From assembly GCA_022376925.1 (NCBI GenBank), contig JAIOJX010000030.1, forward strand, positions 167,039,084-167,103,083: a stretch of DNA of 64,000 bases, written 5' to 3'. The notes under the pieces are model-generated. The model saw only the letters and a program-made list of their open reading frames with translations, was not told where the DNA came from and did not search any database. The stretch's first letter is position 1. Each line of letters opens with the position of its first letter. The position numbers and the translations under genes were made by a program. This document shows positions 34,274-46,506 of the stretch, one piece after another. The DNA comes from Tragulus kanchil (Eukaryota > Chordata > Mammalia > Artiodactyla > Tragulidae).

Positions 34274-36246
34274 TAAGAAAGAGTTCGTGGCATGAAGTTA
34301 AAAAAAAAAAAAAAAAGCTACCAAATACGAACATTATGGCTTTTGACGATGCCAGGAACTAAAATGAATCTTGATCCCTCACTTAACTGCCACTCTGCTG
34401 CTTCCTATTGGTCCTAGAATCCTGCTGATTCCAGAAGCACAGAAAGAATACCCTGTGCCTCTGAAAGACTTAACAGCAGTGCATATCACTTTCCACACAA
34501 TTATCTGCATTTTTGTACATGACCTACATGCAGAGAAGAGAGTCTGAATACAATAAAACCTAAAGACAGCTGATCTTTTTTGTTCATAGGAGGGCCAGAG
34601 AATTCTCAAATGTCTGTGAACTGTGGTTCACTTCCTTAATTTCCTCTCATAAGCAAAACAATACTCAAGATGAACAGCTCCTTGAAACAAAGGTGAAACC
34701 AAGTTGGGAGGGCTCAAAAAGAAAACCTGAAGAAGCCTACTTCTTGTACTCCTTTTATTATAGCACTATCTTCAAAAAAGCAGAAATTAAAAATAGAAAA
34801 TGTTATTTGGAGTCTGAGAAGAACCACTTGCTAGATAAAATAAAATTCTAGATTAACTGGTGTTAGGGTGTTTCACTCTTTAATTTGGGAGAAAAATACT
34901 TCTTACATCTTGCAAACATATTCTGAGACACAGATAAAAGAATTTCTGAAACATGTTTTTTAGTATTTCTATACATTTTAAATTACATTTTAATATATAG
35001 AGAGTAAAAATCACTCACTTTGGTAGACAGCTTTTTAAGTTTTAACAAATGCACTGAGCTGTGAAACATTACCATCAGGATAAAGAACTATTCTGTCACT
35101 CAAAAAAAGGGCCCCCGTGCTGTACCTTTCTAGTCAAACACATACCTTACTCCTAATCCCTGACAATGGGCACCAGTTCGATCCCTGGCTCAGGAAGATC
35201 CCACGTGCGTGTGTTGGCTGGACCGGTGTGTCCAATTACGAGCCAGCGCTCTGAAGCACATGCGCCCAGAGTCTGTGCTCTGCTACAGGAGAGGTTACTG
35301 CAATGGGAGGCCAACACAGGCCAAAGAATAAAGATGAATGAAAAATAGCAAATAACTAAGAAAGAGTTCGTGGCATGAAGTTAAAAAAAAAAAAAAAAAG
35401 CTACCAAATACGAACATTATGGCTTTTGACGATGCCAGGAACTAAAATGAATCTTGATCCCTCACTTAACTGCCACTCTGCTGCTTCCTATTGGTCCTAG
35501 AATCCTGCTGATTCCAGAAGCACAGAAAGAATACCCTGTGCCTCTGAAAGACTTAACAGCAGTGCATATCACTTTCCACACAATTATCTGCATTTTTGTA
35601 CATGACCTACATGCAGAGAAGAGAGTCTGAATACAATAAAACCTAAAGACAGCTGATCTTTTTTGTTCATAGGAGGGCCAGAGAATTCTCAAATGTCTGT
35701 GAACTGTGGTTCACTTCCTTAATTTCCTCTCATAAGCAAAACAATACTCAAGATGAACAGCTCCTTGAAACAAAGGTGAAACCAAGTTGGGAGGGCTCAA
35801 AAAGAAAACCTGAAGAAGCCTACTTCTTGTACTCCTTTTATTATAGCACTATCTTCAAAAATGCAGAAATTAAAAATAGAAAATGTTATTTGGAGTCTGA
35901 GAAGAACCACTTGCTAGATAAAATAAAATTCTAGATTAACTGGTGTTAGGGTGTTTCACTCTTTAATTTGGGAGAAAAATACTTCTTACATCTTGCAAAC
36001 ATATTCTGAGACACAGATAAAAGAATTTCTGAAACATGTTTTTTAGTATTTCTATACATTTTAAATTACATTTTAATATATAGAGAGTAAAAATCACTCA
36101 CTTTGGTAGACAGCTTTTTAAGTTTTAACAAATGCACTGAGCTGTGAAACATTACCATCAGGATAAAGAACTATTCTGTCACTCAAAAAAAGGGCCCCCG
36201 TGCTGTACCTTTCTAGTCAAACACATACCTTACTCCTAATCCCTGA
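34080..36246. repeat. Stutter block 10: two copies, offset 1083 bp
   Basis: Copy A is 34080-35163 and copy B is 35164-36246, joined with 'caat' shared at the edges. The contents are a SINE 3' part, a long A-run (near 34300), about 600 bp unassigned, and a segment near 35030-35160 resembling an old L1 flank. Copies differ at single bases (for example 'aaaaaagcag' versus 'aaaaatgcag' near 34780 and 35863). Confidence 0.94.
35165..35356 (+). repeat. CHR-type SINE type B, partial (stutter copy)
   Basis: The second copy of the 34080-34273 part of the type B SINE, headless because the block edge falls in it. One base is missing in 'cacgtgcgtgtg' compared with 'cacgtgccgtgtg'. Confidence 0.88.
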
Positions 36247-36984
36247 CAATCACCCTCAGTAAATGTTCATGTTCGAATGAGGCTGGATGCATATTAGAAA
36301 AATCTACGCGGCATGTCTAACCGTGCAGAGAAGACAATGCAGTGACTCTCCCCACAGTCCTGCTCCTCTGTCCTTCCTGAGCCCTCAGGGGAAGAATATC
36401 ACTGACCTCAAAGAGAGCTGCTCTTTTTCCCTGTGGATCCTTTTCTACAACTGACTGTGTGAAAAACTATCAATGAATTTTATTCTTTCTGCTCCAATCT
36501 CATCACCTTTCTGCTGTGAAATACTCCCTCAACCTGAATTCCTTGTGCACCAGTGACCACATCACAGACTTCATGATTAGCACAGATGGTGCCAATTAGT
36601 TTTCCCATGAAGTGCTGACGTAGAAAGGATAATGCAAGCGCCACAGCCTTTGTGCACATGTAGAAACGGTCCTGGCTGAAGTTCACGGACACCAGCACAG
36701 GGACAATCATATTTTTTCGTTTCGCAGCTCACCCTCCACCCTCTGCTCAAACTGCCAGAGAAGAAACTTGATCTTTAGGCTGGGAATAGCCATACCTTAT
36801 TTTACAAAATATATAGACACATATTTGTGCATGGACCATAGGTATATATCTGTGTGTGTTAAACATGGCATTTACATTTTTTCAATTGGAAGAGAAAGGT
36901 TTTTAAGTAAAATATGTAATATAAAAAAATGTCTTACAAAGTCATCAACATTTAAAATCTTTCCCTTCCCTTCATGGTTCTTCA
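36247..36984. other. Unassigned sequence containing an unrecognised minus-strand ORF
   Basis: The stretch 36300-36720 has higher GC than its flanks and carries a 76-codon minus-strand open frame (36710 to 36480) with an ordinary amino-acid mix (segment QHFMGKLIGTICANHEVCDV), unlike the biased translations of the repeats here. I do not recognise the protein. It is preceded by an in-frame stop eight codons upstream and I see no convincing splice acceptor. It could be a short processed-pseudogene piece, an exon fragment or chance. Confidence 0.3.
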
Positions 36985-37551
36985 CATCTTTGTAAATAGT
37001 TCATTTTTAGTAACATTTATAACATAATGGGATTGGGAACACATTTTATTAACTAGGAAGAAATTACAGTGGTAATATTAACATCTTAGATTTATAAGCA
37101 CTTTGGAGTCCACAAAACCACTCTTGCACAGTGTCTAATTTAATTAGACCTTACCACATGGCCCCTTAGGGGCTACAAAAGACACTAAAGTCCCTCTGAA
37201 CCTTTTAGGCAACAGACCAAAGGGGGAAGGGAGAAGGAAAACAGAAGTAACAACAAACTAAAACAATAATTATGACATATCAAAATAACTACACAAATCA
37301 GAAACTGGTCAATTTGATCTTATTTCACCAAATCCAATTAATATATCAATATTTATGATACTTAAAAATTTATATTCAAGACTGGTTCACTCTTTGATAC
37401 AGAATTTCAGTGCAAAGAAACACTGAAGGGTTTCTCAAAGTGAGACTCAACCTAGAGGACTAACACAACATTTTGGGTGTGGGCACTGTTCACATGGGAA
37501 AACTTTTGTAAAGAAAGGAGATCATTACGCAGGGTCTAGAGGCTGAGAAGA

Positions 37552-37755
37552 GCTTCCCTGATAGCAAATGGTAAAGAATCTGCCTGCAACATAGGAGACA
37601 CAGGTTTCATCCCTGGGTCAGGAAGATGCCCTGGAAGAAGAAATGACAACCCACTCCAGTATTTCTGCTTGGGAAACCCCATGAACAAAGGAGCCTAATG
37701 GGCTACTGTCCATGTGGTCACAAAAGAATCAGACACAGCTTAGCGGCTAATTAAC
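37552..37755 (+). repeat. Bov-tA SINE (copy A)
   Basis: Head 'gcttccctgatagcaaatgg', a degraded B box ('ggtttcatccctggg'), then Bov-A text 'ctccagtatttctgcttggg'. Diverged, so an older copy. Confidence 0.88.
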
Positions 37756-38692
37756 AAAATAGATGCTAAGAAACATGATTGTAAAAGCACTGTTTTCATT
37801 GAGGTGAAAAGCAAGAAAATAGACATCAAAAATGAGGACATAAATGCTCTGCTTCTGAGTTGAGGTCTTACAGAGCAGGCATGTTAGTTCTCTTCTATGT
37901 ATCAATATTTCCAGTGTAGACCAGAAACAGATTAAAGAGAAATAAAACAGTAAGTTATATGAAAACATAGGCAGAAAACTTAAAGACCTTAAGAACACCT
38001 GTTCTGACGCCTCTCTGTCTCTGGCAGAAGAAATGAACTATAAAGCATAAAGAACTGGGACCTAACCAACAGGACTGCCAGAACCAAAAAAGCAAGGTGC
38101 ATTGGAGGATAATGGATATGGAACACATCTTTGTAAATAGTTCATTTTTAGTAACATTTATAACATAATGGGATTGGGAACACATTTTATTAACTAGGAA
38201 GAAATTACAGTGGTAATATTAACATCTTAGATTTATAAGCACTTTGGAGTCCACAAAACCACTCTTGCACAGTGTCTAATTTAATTAGACCTTACCACAT
38301 GGCCCCTTAGGGGCTACAAAAGACACTAAAGTCCCTCTGAACCTTTTAGGCAACAGACCAAAGGGGGAAGGGAGAAGGAAAACAGAAGTAACAACAAACT
38401 AAAACAATAATTATGACATATCAAAATAACTACACAAATCAGAAACTGGTCAATTTGATCTTATTTCACCAAATCCAATTAATATATCAATATTTATGAT
38501 ACTTAAAAATTTATATTCAAGACTGGTTCACTCTTTGATACAGAATTTCAGTGCAAAGAAACACTGAAGGGTTTCTCAAAGTGAGACTCAACCTAGAGGA
38601 CTAACACAACATTTTGGGTGTGGGCACTGTTCACATGGGAAAACTTTTGTAAAGAAAGGAGATCATTACGCAGGGTCTAGAGGCTGAGAAGA

Positions 38693-38896
38693 GCTTCCCT
38701 GATAGCAAATGGTAAAGAATCTGCCTGCAACATAGGAGACACAGGTTTCATCCCTGGGTCAGGAAGATGCCCTGGAAGAAGAAATGACAACCCACTCCAG
38801 TATTTCTGCTTGGGAAACCCCATGAACAAAGGAGCCTAATGGGCTACTGTCCATGTGGTCACAAAAGAATCAGACACAGCTTAGCGGCTAATTAAC
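38693..38896 (+). repeat. Bov-tA SINE (stutter copy B)
   Basis: The same insertion as 37552-37755 displaced by 1141 bp. Confidence 0.88.
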
Positions 38897-39258
38897 AAAA
38901 TAGATGCTAAGAAACATGATTGTAAAAGCACTGTTTTCATTGAGGTGAAAAGCAAGAAAATAGACATCAAAAATGAGGACATAAATGCTCTGCTTCTGAG
39001 TTGAGGTCTTACAGAGCAGGCATGTTAGTTCTCTTCTATGTATCAATATTTCCAGTGTAGACCAGAAACAGATTAAAGAGAAATAAAACAGTAAGTTATA
39101 TGAAAACATAGGCAGAAAACTTAAAGACCTTAAGAACACCTGTTCTGACGCCTCTCTGTCTCTGGCAGAAGAAATGAACTATAAAGCATAAAGAACTGGG
39201 ACCTAACCAACAGGACTGCCAGAACCAAAAAAGCAAGGTGCATTGGAGGATAATGGAA

Positions 39259-40486
39259 AGAGGATGTGGCAGACTCCAGCTCATCTTCTGGATTTCTGTG
39301 GAAAGAACAGAGAAACCTGGTGGCTGCTGAGACAGAGGAGGGTGTGGGTATGGTTCAGGCTGGAGGACAGCAAGGCTGTCTACATCCACAGGGGCAGGCT
39401 CCACTTCACCTCTTCATACCTCCATGCAGCAGCTACTCCCTCATAAGAAAAGGAGGGGCAATATGGTAAACTCAATTTTCAACCCGTTCATTTTCACGTG
39501 TCCTTGGGAATGGCCAGGTAGATTTGACATTAATGAAGGAAAACAACTATTGTGGTTATGCCTCTGAGCATATGAATATATTTGTAATGAAATGAACATT
39601 CAGTGTGGTTTCCCTCATGAGCTCTGAGCCTTCCATCCATTTCCCTACTGTTTACCCCTCATCCCCAGTTCATGCTCTTTGTGCTCCCTAAGCAAACCCA
39701 CATGGTCTGTGATGGCACCATTCCCAGGTCACTCCTGACTCTAGAGCTGCCCTGATATCCCACTGTTCCTTCACAGAGGTCCCCTGCCATACAAAGCCTT
39801 CCCAAATGTACTCCCCTTAGACTGGCTCTTCTCAACATCCCATCCAGTACTATGAAAAGTGGAGATTTTTTATGTTCTTAAAGTCTACTTTCAATTTTCT
39901 GAAGCACAACTTGCTTTCCACCTTAGGGGGTAAAAATGAAACCAAAATGCTTTCTTACCTCCCCATTCTCCAAAAATTAAAACAGAAAAGCAGAGAAAGG
40001 AGGCAACTTTGACTCTGAATTGATTTATGTCTGAGAGAAGCTTGCAGTCATGTAAGGAGGTGGTCAGCAGGGAAATCCAAGAGGAAGTCAGTGCACTGAG
40101 CACGTCTGTGGCTGAGGGTGGGGGGCACAGGCTGGGATGTAATAGGAGATATTCCAGGGAGCAGGAAATTGACAGGAAGCTCTGAAAGTACTGACTGAGA
40201 GACCAGAGTGACAGTTCTCAAAGATGAAAACCTCAAGTCATTTTCTTTATCTGTGTATATGTGGAATATTTGCATTTGAATATACAGGGTATTTTGCAAT
40301 TCCAACTTAAAGAAAATAATGTGCCTAGACTTTGAAATTACAACTTAAGAGAGTAGAGAAACTCAAGTTTTCTAATTCTTAGTCCCTGTAAAATTCCTTT
40401 TCTGAAAACAGCTCTATTCTGTTATAATCTCTTTCAGACATGGGAGATCTGCCTTCTCCTAAACTTTCTAGGATAAGAAACAGATT
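39259..40486. other. Unassigned sequence
   Basis: No gene recognised. 39600-39860 is C/T-rich with a 'gtcccctgccatacaaagcc' phrase and may be a very old L2 piece. Open frames on both strands are short and motif-free. Confidence 0.35.
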
Positions 40487-40995
40487 AGGCTACTGTCAAC
40501 TACGAATTGGCACTTACGAATTACACTGCCAATGACTGAACAAGGGCATTTGCCATCCGCCACTGTGGAGGCTGAACCCTGTGCTGTGACAGCAGCGGAC
40601 CCTCAACAACCCCCGAGGGAGCTGCAGGTAGAGTGAGGACTCTGTGCTCCAGAGAATGTGGTGGGACAGGTCTTTAGACAGGCAGGTGTTTTCAGGAACA
40701 GATTTTTATGATCTCAATCTTTGCATCTCCTCATACCTAGAAAAACGCTAAATCCCTTCATGGTAACATCAGATCCTCATAACTAACCAAAAACTCTCTT
40801 TTTAAAATGAGTATTTACTGGTATTGAAAACCCTCTTCATCAAAACCTTATATATTGATTTTCCTCCTGCTGCCTTTTTGGAGCAGTCCCTCAGAGCTAT
40901 CTGAGGTGCTGCCTCCCGGCTGCACTCCTAATTGTGTCCCAAATAAAACTTAACCCGCAGCTCAAGTTGTTTATCCTCTTTTAGTCAACACTACC
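40487..40995 (+). repeat. Endogenous retrovirus LTR-like element (solo)
   Basis: The 3' part reads like a ruminant ERV LTR R-U5 segment: 'tttggagcagtccctcagag', 'gctgcctcccggctgcactc', a polyadenylation-type 'aataaaacttaac', then 'tcttttagtcaaca'. I see no gag, pol or env next to it, so it is a solo LTR or fragment. The left boundary is uncertain. Confidence 0.5.
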
Positions 40996-41251
40996 AATGT
41001 TAAAATCTTATAAGACTCCAAAGCAATTTACACCAACATAGTCATATTTAAACAGATTATGTACTGACCATCCATTTGGAGGCAATGCATCCTTCAACAA
41101 AACAAGTATTTCCCATAAACTGACAAAGGCCAGGCCCCTAATCCCATACTCCCCAAGCACAGAAGCTCTTTTAGGTGGCTCACCTATGTCAAAATTCCTC
41201 AGCTCATATAAAAAGCTAGATAAAATGAGGATCCATTAAAAATGCCTAATT

Positions 41252-41578
41252 TTTTTTAAAAAGATTTATTTATTTATTTATTTTGGTGGGGGTGGGTTGG
41301 GGAGGGAGGGGAGCGGGTGGGCCACTTCTATTGGTCTTTCATTTGTCCATTATCATCCATCTTTGTTCTTTGGCCCGTGTGGGCCTCCCATCGCGGTGGC
41401 CTCTGTTGTTGCAGAGCACTGGCTCTGGGCTCATGCACTCCAGAGCTCTGGCTCGATAATTGGACACATCAGTCCAGCTGCTCCGCGGCACGTGGGATCT
41501 TCCCAGGCCAGGGATCAAACCGGTGCCCCTTGCACTGCAAGGCAGTGTCCTTACCCACTGGACCACCAGGGAAGCCTC
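41252..41578 (-). repeat. CHR-type SINE, CT-tail variant
   Basis: Antisense full-length element; the tail on the left is a T-run with TTTA repeats, then the G/A tract (complement of C/T). Target-site duplication 'aatgccta' at 41241 and 41579. The head ends at 'ccaccagggaagcc'. Confidence 0.93.
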
Positions 41579-41586
41579 AATGCCTA

Positions 41587-42689
41587 CCTTTAATGTTATA
41601 TTTTAGCAAACATTTAAGCACAATTTATTTGTAAAACTGTTCGTGTGGAGCCAAGGCCTTTCCTTCGAGTAGGAGCCAGTGATGGAGTTTGTCATGGTCT
41701 TCTAGGCATAAATAATACCCATGAGACAATGTCAAAGATTCCCAGGTTTTTTTTTTTTTTTCAAGAAGAGTGAAAATTTTAAAGACATTTGTGAAGCAAT
41801 ATGAAAACAGAATCTGGAAGCTGTCCATACTTTTATGGTTTTCTCTAACCCTTTATAATTGACTCATCTTTATCCAATCTGATAGTCATTTGTCTTCATG
41901 GAGTCTTTCCAAAGGTTTTCAGAGAAATGACAGCTCTCTCTATTTTAGCACACACATTTCATCAGTTTTCATTTCATTTAATTGAATTATGCCAATCACG
42001 GTAACGAGAATACCATGCATAAACAGATCACATAAACAGATCTGGGAACTAAATAGGCCTCTTGGTGAGCACTTCACTCAGGGAGTGGACATCTTGCCCA
42101 TGGCCCCCATTCAGCAGGTTGGAGAATCTAAGCCAGTGGGAGGACTTTCAGAAGGGGTTGGGGAGACCTGGGTCACCTGGGGGAGATTAGGTGACAGGCC
42201 TACTTACTGCACTGTGATTTAGCTCTTGGAGGATTCTGTCTATGAGCACTTCTAAAGCTGGGGCAGTATCTTGGTAATGCCTAGCGTACTATAGGCATAC
42301 AATAATTATATAGCCAATGAAAGAATTTACCTTGACAGTCTTTGATTATTCTCACACTGTTAAAAGAACACAGAGCAATGTTCCATTTGGATAAAACTGA
42401 AGAGGAGGACAGTCCATTAAAAGATAAGAAAATTACTAAGATTATATGAAGCAAAAGGAAGAAGGAAAACTCCAGTTCAAAATTCCATCCCAAAGCACTC
42501 TAATTCAAAGGTCAAAAACTTTTACCAACCCAGGAGCCCAACACACGCTCTGACACTGGGAAGTGGAGATCAGATGAAAAGTTGGTTGTAGGTTCCTGCC
42601 TAGGCGAGTGGTTAAATTGAAATCTCAGCATTTAATAAGACCTTTCATCCAGGTGAAGACACTTTCATGGGAACAGATACTTTTTTCTG
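41587..42689. other. Unassigned sequence
   Basis: No gene recognised. A T-run of 16 bp sits at 41745. A 77-codon open frame (41989-42222, +) has no motif. Confidence 0.38.
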
Positions 42690-42875
42690 AGACAACAATT
42701 ATAACAAATACTTAATCTTGCCAAGCACTGTGGTAAGCACACCAAGTACATTTATTCATTTATCGTCCTAACAAAGTACTCAATTGTTCAAATTCATTCA
42801 AAGCCATATAGCTTGTCAAACTGCAGTCAGGACATGAATCCAGAGCCTATGTTCTTAACCACTGTACCATACAGA
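42690..42875 (+). repeat. MIR SINE
   Basis: MIR order: 'ccaagcactgtggtaagcac', 'tttattcatttatcgtccta', then 'ttcttaaccactgtaccat', which matches the MIR 3' part. Diverged. Confidence 0.7.
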
Positions 42876-42984
42876 AAAGTCAGTTCACCTTTTCTTATTA
42901 AACAATATAAATATTTTGCCCAGAGGTTTTGTTAGTGTACTTCCCAAGTGTACAGCAAAATCTTTCATTAAAAAAATTGATGTC

Positions 42985-43205
42985 AGGGAATTCCCTGGTA
43001 GCCCAAGGTTAAGAATATGCCTTGCAATGTATGGGATGCGGATTTGATCCCTGGTTTCAGAACTAAGATCCCACATGTCGCAGAGCAACTAGGCCAGTGT
43101 GCCCCCACTACTGAGCTCGCGTGCTTCAACTAGAGTGTGAGGGCCGCAAAGAAAGATCCTGCATGCAGTAAGGAAGACCTGATGCAGTCAAATAAACTTT
43201 TTCTT
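42985..43205 (+). repeat. Older CHR-type SINE
   Basis: Head 'gggaattccctggtagccca', a decayed B box ('ggatttgatccctgg'), 'gaactaagatcccacatgtc', then 'tgatgcagtcaaataaac'. This is the short older CHR layout seen across cetartiodactyls, without the 'agaacaaagatggatg' extension of the young copies. Confidence 0.82.
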
Positions 43206-43653
43206 TAAGGTTGAAGTTAATTCTCAAATGGCAGTCACTAATTGTATATTCACTGAAGAAAAAAAAAAAAAGAACTCTCTGACTCATACATTCATACATT
43301 TAACAAGCAATTGCTTAATCACTTGAAAACAAAGAGTGAAAGTAATTCTATGGTCACTTTTCAGTTACTGAATATTCATCATATGCTTGTCCTTACTCCT
43401 GCTCTCAGGAAGCTCAGTTTGGTGGAAGAGACACATAACTGTCCTACGTTTTAGCAAATGCTAATAGCAACTTGAAGGCAGGGCTCCTGCAAGTCCCAGG
43501 GTGAAATAGGCCGCAGGGGAGGGGAAGGGGGAAACGGCAGTTGTAAATCTGACACTCAACTGGAGCATTTTGTCTGCAAGCCATGGAGATGTGTGTAAGG
43601 AGCATAGCAGAGGCAAAATATGATCAGAATTTCATTTTAGAATAACCACTCCA
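43206..43653. other. Unassigned sequence
   Basis: No gene or named repeat recognised. The end (43639-43653) is the left target-site duplication of the next SINE. Confidence 0.4.
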
Positions 43654-43927
43654 GGGTTTCCCTAGTGGTACAGTGGGTAAAGAGTCCACCTTGCAGTGCA
43701 GGGGGCACAGGTTCGATCCTTGGCTCAGGAAGATCCCACATGCCGAGGAGCGGCTGGACCGGTGTGTCCAATTGTGAGCTGGTGCTCTGAAGCACACATG
43801 CCCAGAACTGTTGCTCTGCATCGAGAGTGGCCACTGTGATGGGAGGCCCACACAAGCCAAAGAATAAAGATCGATGAAAAATAAAAATGATCACTTAGAG
43901 GCAAAAAAAAAAACCCTTAAAAAAAAA
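43654..43927 (+). repeat. CHR-type SINE, type B
   Basis: Type B features: 'gtgggtaaagagtccacctt', 'ggctcaggaagatcccacat', 'gctctgaagcacacatgccc', 'gaataaagatcgatgaaaaa'. B box 'ggttcgatcc'. Perfect 15-bp target-site duplication 'agaataaccactcca' at 43639 and 43928. Confidence 0.94.
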
Positions 43928-43942
43928 AGAATAACCACTCCA

Positions 43943-44729
43943 GAAGTAGAGAGCATGAGGCAGGGGAGACAAAGTATGAAAACCGGACGGCTGGTAAGGA
44001 TCTGCTACGTCTAGGTAAGAATATACACCTGAAATGGCTAAATTGCATAGTTTATGACTTCTATCTCAAGAAAGCTGTTAAAAAGTAAGCTTAGGTGAGA
44101 AATGATGAGACCCTAACCTCAAAACATGCCAACGGTTAACAAGGAAGATAGACTAAACACATATTCAGAAGTCAGCGTCAGCAAGACTTGATGTGTGATG
44201 GATGGGTAGGAGGATGGGCTGAATTGAGATGCGGGAGCAAGACCAGGAGGAGAGACGAAAAATGGAATCACATCACAGGATGGCAACAGGCGCGTGACAG
44301 AAGGCGATTAATGCAGCAGCAAGAAACTTTAGCACAAACAAAACCATTCTGTGTTATTCCGGAGAACCAAGCCCATGGAAATGCATCAGCAGGCTGATGG
44401 AGAACCTATGAGCCAACTGCTAAAGGATTTACTCATTAACAGTGTAAAGTTGCCATCTTTTTACCTCCTCCTCTGTGTCAGGCCTGGGGCCATCACTTCT
44501 TGTGTACAGCACCAACACTCTCATTTTACATCTGAAGAAACCAAGGTGTGCCGAGACTAACAGGAAGAGCTGAAATTCTAATTCACCTCCTCTCTGACTC
44601 TGATACCTCCTGCTTAACACATAATGATATGATGATGATAAAGGTAACAATGCTTTACTCTGCTATCGCAGAGAGGGTTAGAACTGCAGCTTGCATCCCC
44701 TGAGCCTTGACCGAGTGCCTAGCTCTGTG
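43943..44729. other. Unassigned sequence
   Basis: No gene recognised. The stretch 44500-44545 includes 'tctcattttacatctgaaga', which could be a MIR remnant. Confidence 0.35.
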
Positions 44730-44945
44730 TTTGGCATTTCATATGTACAGTGTCTTGCCTTGTAACAGTGATAACAAGACCTGCACTATGTTCAGCACCT
44801 GCTCCATACCAGACACTTCTGATCAGGGTTACACACGTGTCATTTCTACTCCTCAGAGCAGTCCTGGGAAGGATGCTGCACTGGCCTCAATCAGTCAAGG
44901 AGAAGAGCTTATGAGGCAAGGTGACAGGCCCAGGGCTACAATGCA
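44730..44945 (+). repeat. MIR-like SINE remnant
   Basis: Text 'atgttcagcacctgctccat', 'tgtcatttctactcctcaga', 'gcttatgaggcaaggtgaca' parallels MIR order (small-interval 'cactg..., catttaatcctca, gaggcacag'). Poorly preserved. Confidence 0.45.
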
Positions 44946-45039
44946 CTAAAAAGTGCATAAACAGAATTCCCACAGCGTGAAATATCTACATGTATCTGTA
45001 GACACAGATACAGATGTAAATCAGTCAAGAGACGGAAAG

Positions 45040-45536
45040 GGGACTTCCCTGGTGGTCCAGTGGTAAAGAATCCGCCTTACGATCCAGGGGATGCAATCCC
45101 TGGTCAAAGAAATAAGATCCCGGGGCTTCCCCTGGTGGTCCAGTGGGTAAGGACACTGCCTTGCAGTGCAAGGGGCGCCGGTTCGAGCCCTGGCCTGGGA
45201 AGATCCCACGTGCCGCGAAGCGGCTGGACTGATGTGCCCAATCACCGAGCCGGAACTCTGGAGTGCATGCGCCCAGAGCCGGCGCTCTGCAACGACAGAT
45301 GCCACCACGATGGGAGGCCCACAGGAGCCAAAGAACAAAGACGGATGAACATAGAGAAACGAAAGACCAATAGAAGTGGCCCGCCTGCTCCCCTCCCTCC
45401 CCAAGTCGACCCCTGCCCAAAATAAATAAATAAATAAATAAATCTTTAAAAAAAAAAAAAAGAAATAAGATCCCACATACCACAAGCTGACTAAGCTCAC
45501 ATGCCTCAACTAAGACCCAATGCAGTCAAATAAATA
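45040..45536 (+). repeat. Older CHR-type SINE split by a younger SINE
   Basis: The left part is 45040-45121 ('ggacttccctggtggtccag' to 'aaataagatccc') and the right part about 45459-45536 ('agatcccacataccacaagc', ending 'caatgcagtcaaataaat'). The two parts join into one older CHR element once the 45122-45458 insertion and one target-site copy are removed. Confidence 0.9.
45122..45458 (+). repeat. CHR-type SINE, CT-tail, nested in an older SINE
   Basis: Full-length, A box intact, B box 'ggttcgagccc' (one change). Perfect 16-bp target-site duplication 'aaagaaataagatccc' at 45106-45121 and 45459-45474, taken from the older CHR element. Confidence 0.96.
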
Positions 45537-45711
45537 ATTTTTAAAAATTGTATGAAAAGATTAAAAGAGATGGCGAGCAAGTACACATATGGTAATATGT
45601 TCAAAATTAGTGACTCCTAATAAAAGGACATATAGGGATTATCTATATTATATTTACAACATTTATGTCTGTAACTAATTTTTTTAAACAATTATTTTAT
45701 TTTTAAATTTT

Positions 45712-46050
45712 GGCCTCTTTTATTGGTTTTTGATTTATTTATTCTTCATCCATCTTTTTCTTTATTTTTTATTTTACCTTTTACTTTTACACAGGTTTAT
45801 TGTTTACAGAGATGTATGATCCCAGATTAGTCATCTTTATTCTTTGGCGTGTGTGGGCCTCCCGTCTCAGTGGCCTCTCTCACTGCAGAGCACTGACTCT
45901 GGGCACATGTGCTACAGAGTGTTGGCTCATGATTGGACAAACCAGTCCCACTGCTCCACGGCACGTGGGATCTTCCCAGGCCAGGGATCGAACCAGTGCC
46001 CCTCTCACTGCAAGGCAGACTCTTTACCCACTGAACCACCAGGGAAGTCC
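45712..46050 (-). repeat. CHR-type SINE, type B, with an internal ~75-bp insert
   Basis: Antisense. The element reads normally from the tail to 'attcttcatccatctt' (about 45757), then A/T-rich foreign sequence 45758-45830, then resumes with 'tcatctttattctttggc'. The head is 'ccaccagggaagtcc'. Confidence 0.88.
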
Positions 46051-46126
46051 TGAAATTAATGGGAAAATAAACTCTCGAGTAAGGGCATAAAAGAATCCTA
46101 AGGGACAATCAACTCTATTTCTTTTG

Positions 46127-46287
46127 TTGTTTAGTCGTTCAGTTCTATTTGACTCTTTGCAACCCCATGGACTGCAGCAGGCCAGGCTTCCCTGTCCTTC
46201 AGGAGTTCGCTCAAACTCATGTCCACTAAGTCAGTGATGCTATCCAACCATTTCATCCTCTGTCACCCCTTTCTCCTCCTGTCTGCA
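46127..46287 (-). repeat. BovB LINE (RTE) fragment
   Basis: Text 'tgttgtttagtcgttcagtt', 'aaccccatggactgcagcag', 'ggagttcgctcaaactcatg', 'catttcatcctctgtcaccc' is the familiar BovB end region. It supports a ruminant host. Strand is given by the usual BovB convention and is uncertain. Confidence 0.75.
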
Positions 46288-46506
46288 TAGAAGAAAAAAA
46301 AAAAATTACCTTACTCTCTTAATAAGAAAAAAAAAAAAAGACTGCAATTAAGTGACGTTTCAATTAAACATGCTGCAGACTGGCTTGCTAGTCACCAGAA
46401 CTTATCCATCACAAATGCAGCGTAACTTTTAATCTGAAACTATCAGAACATTGTTAATTGGCTACACTCTAATATAAAGAAAAAGGTTTTAAAAAATGCA
46501 GTGTAA

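Larger units (their letters stand above)
36985..39258. repeat. Stutter block 11: two copies, offset 1141 bp
   Basis: Copy A is about 36985-38117 and copy B about 38126-39258, with under 10 bp of filler. The contents are about 550 bp of AT-rich unassigned sequence, a Bov-tA and about 380 bp unassigned. I found no difference between the copies on reading. Confidence 0.94.
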
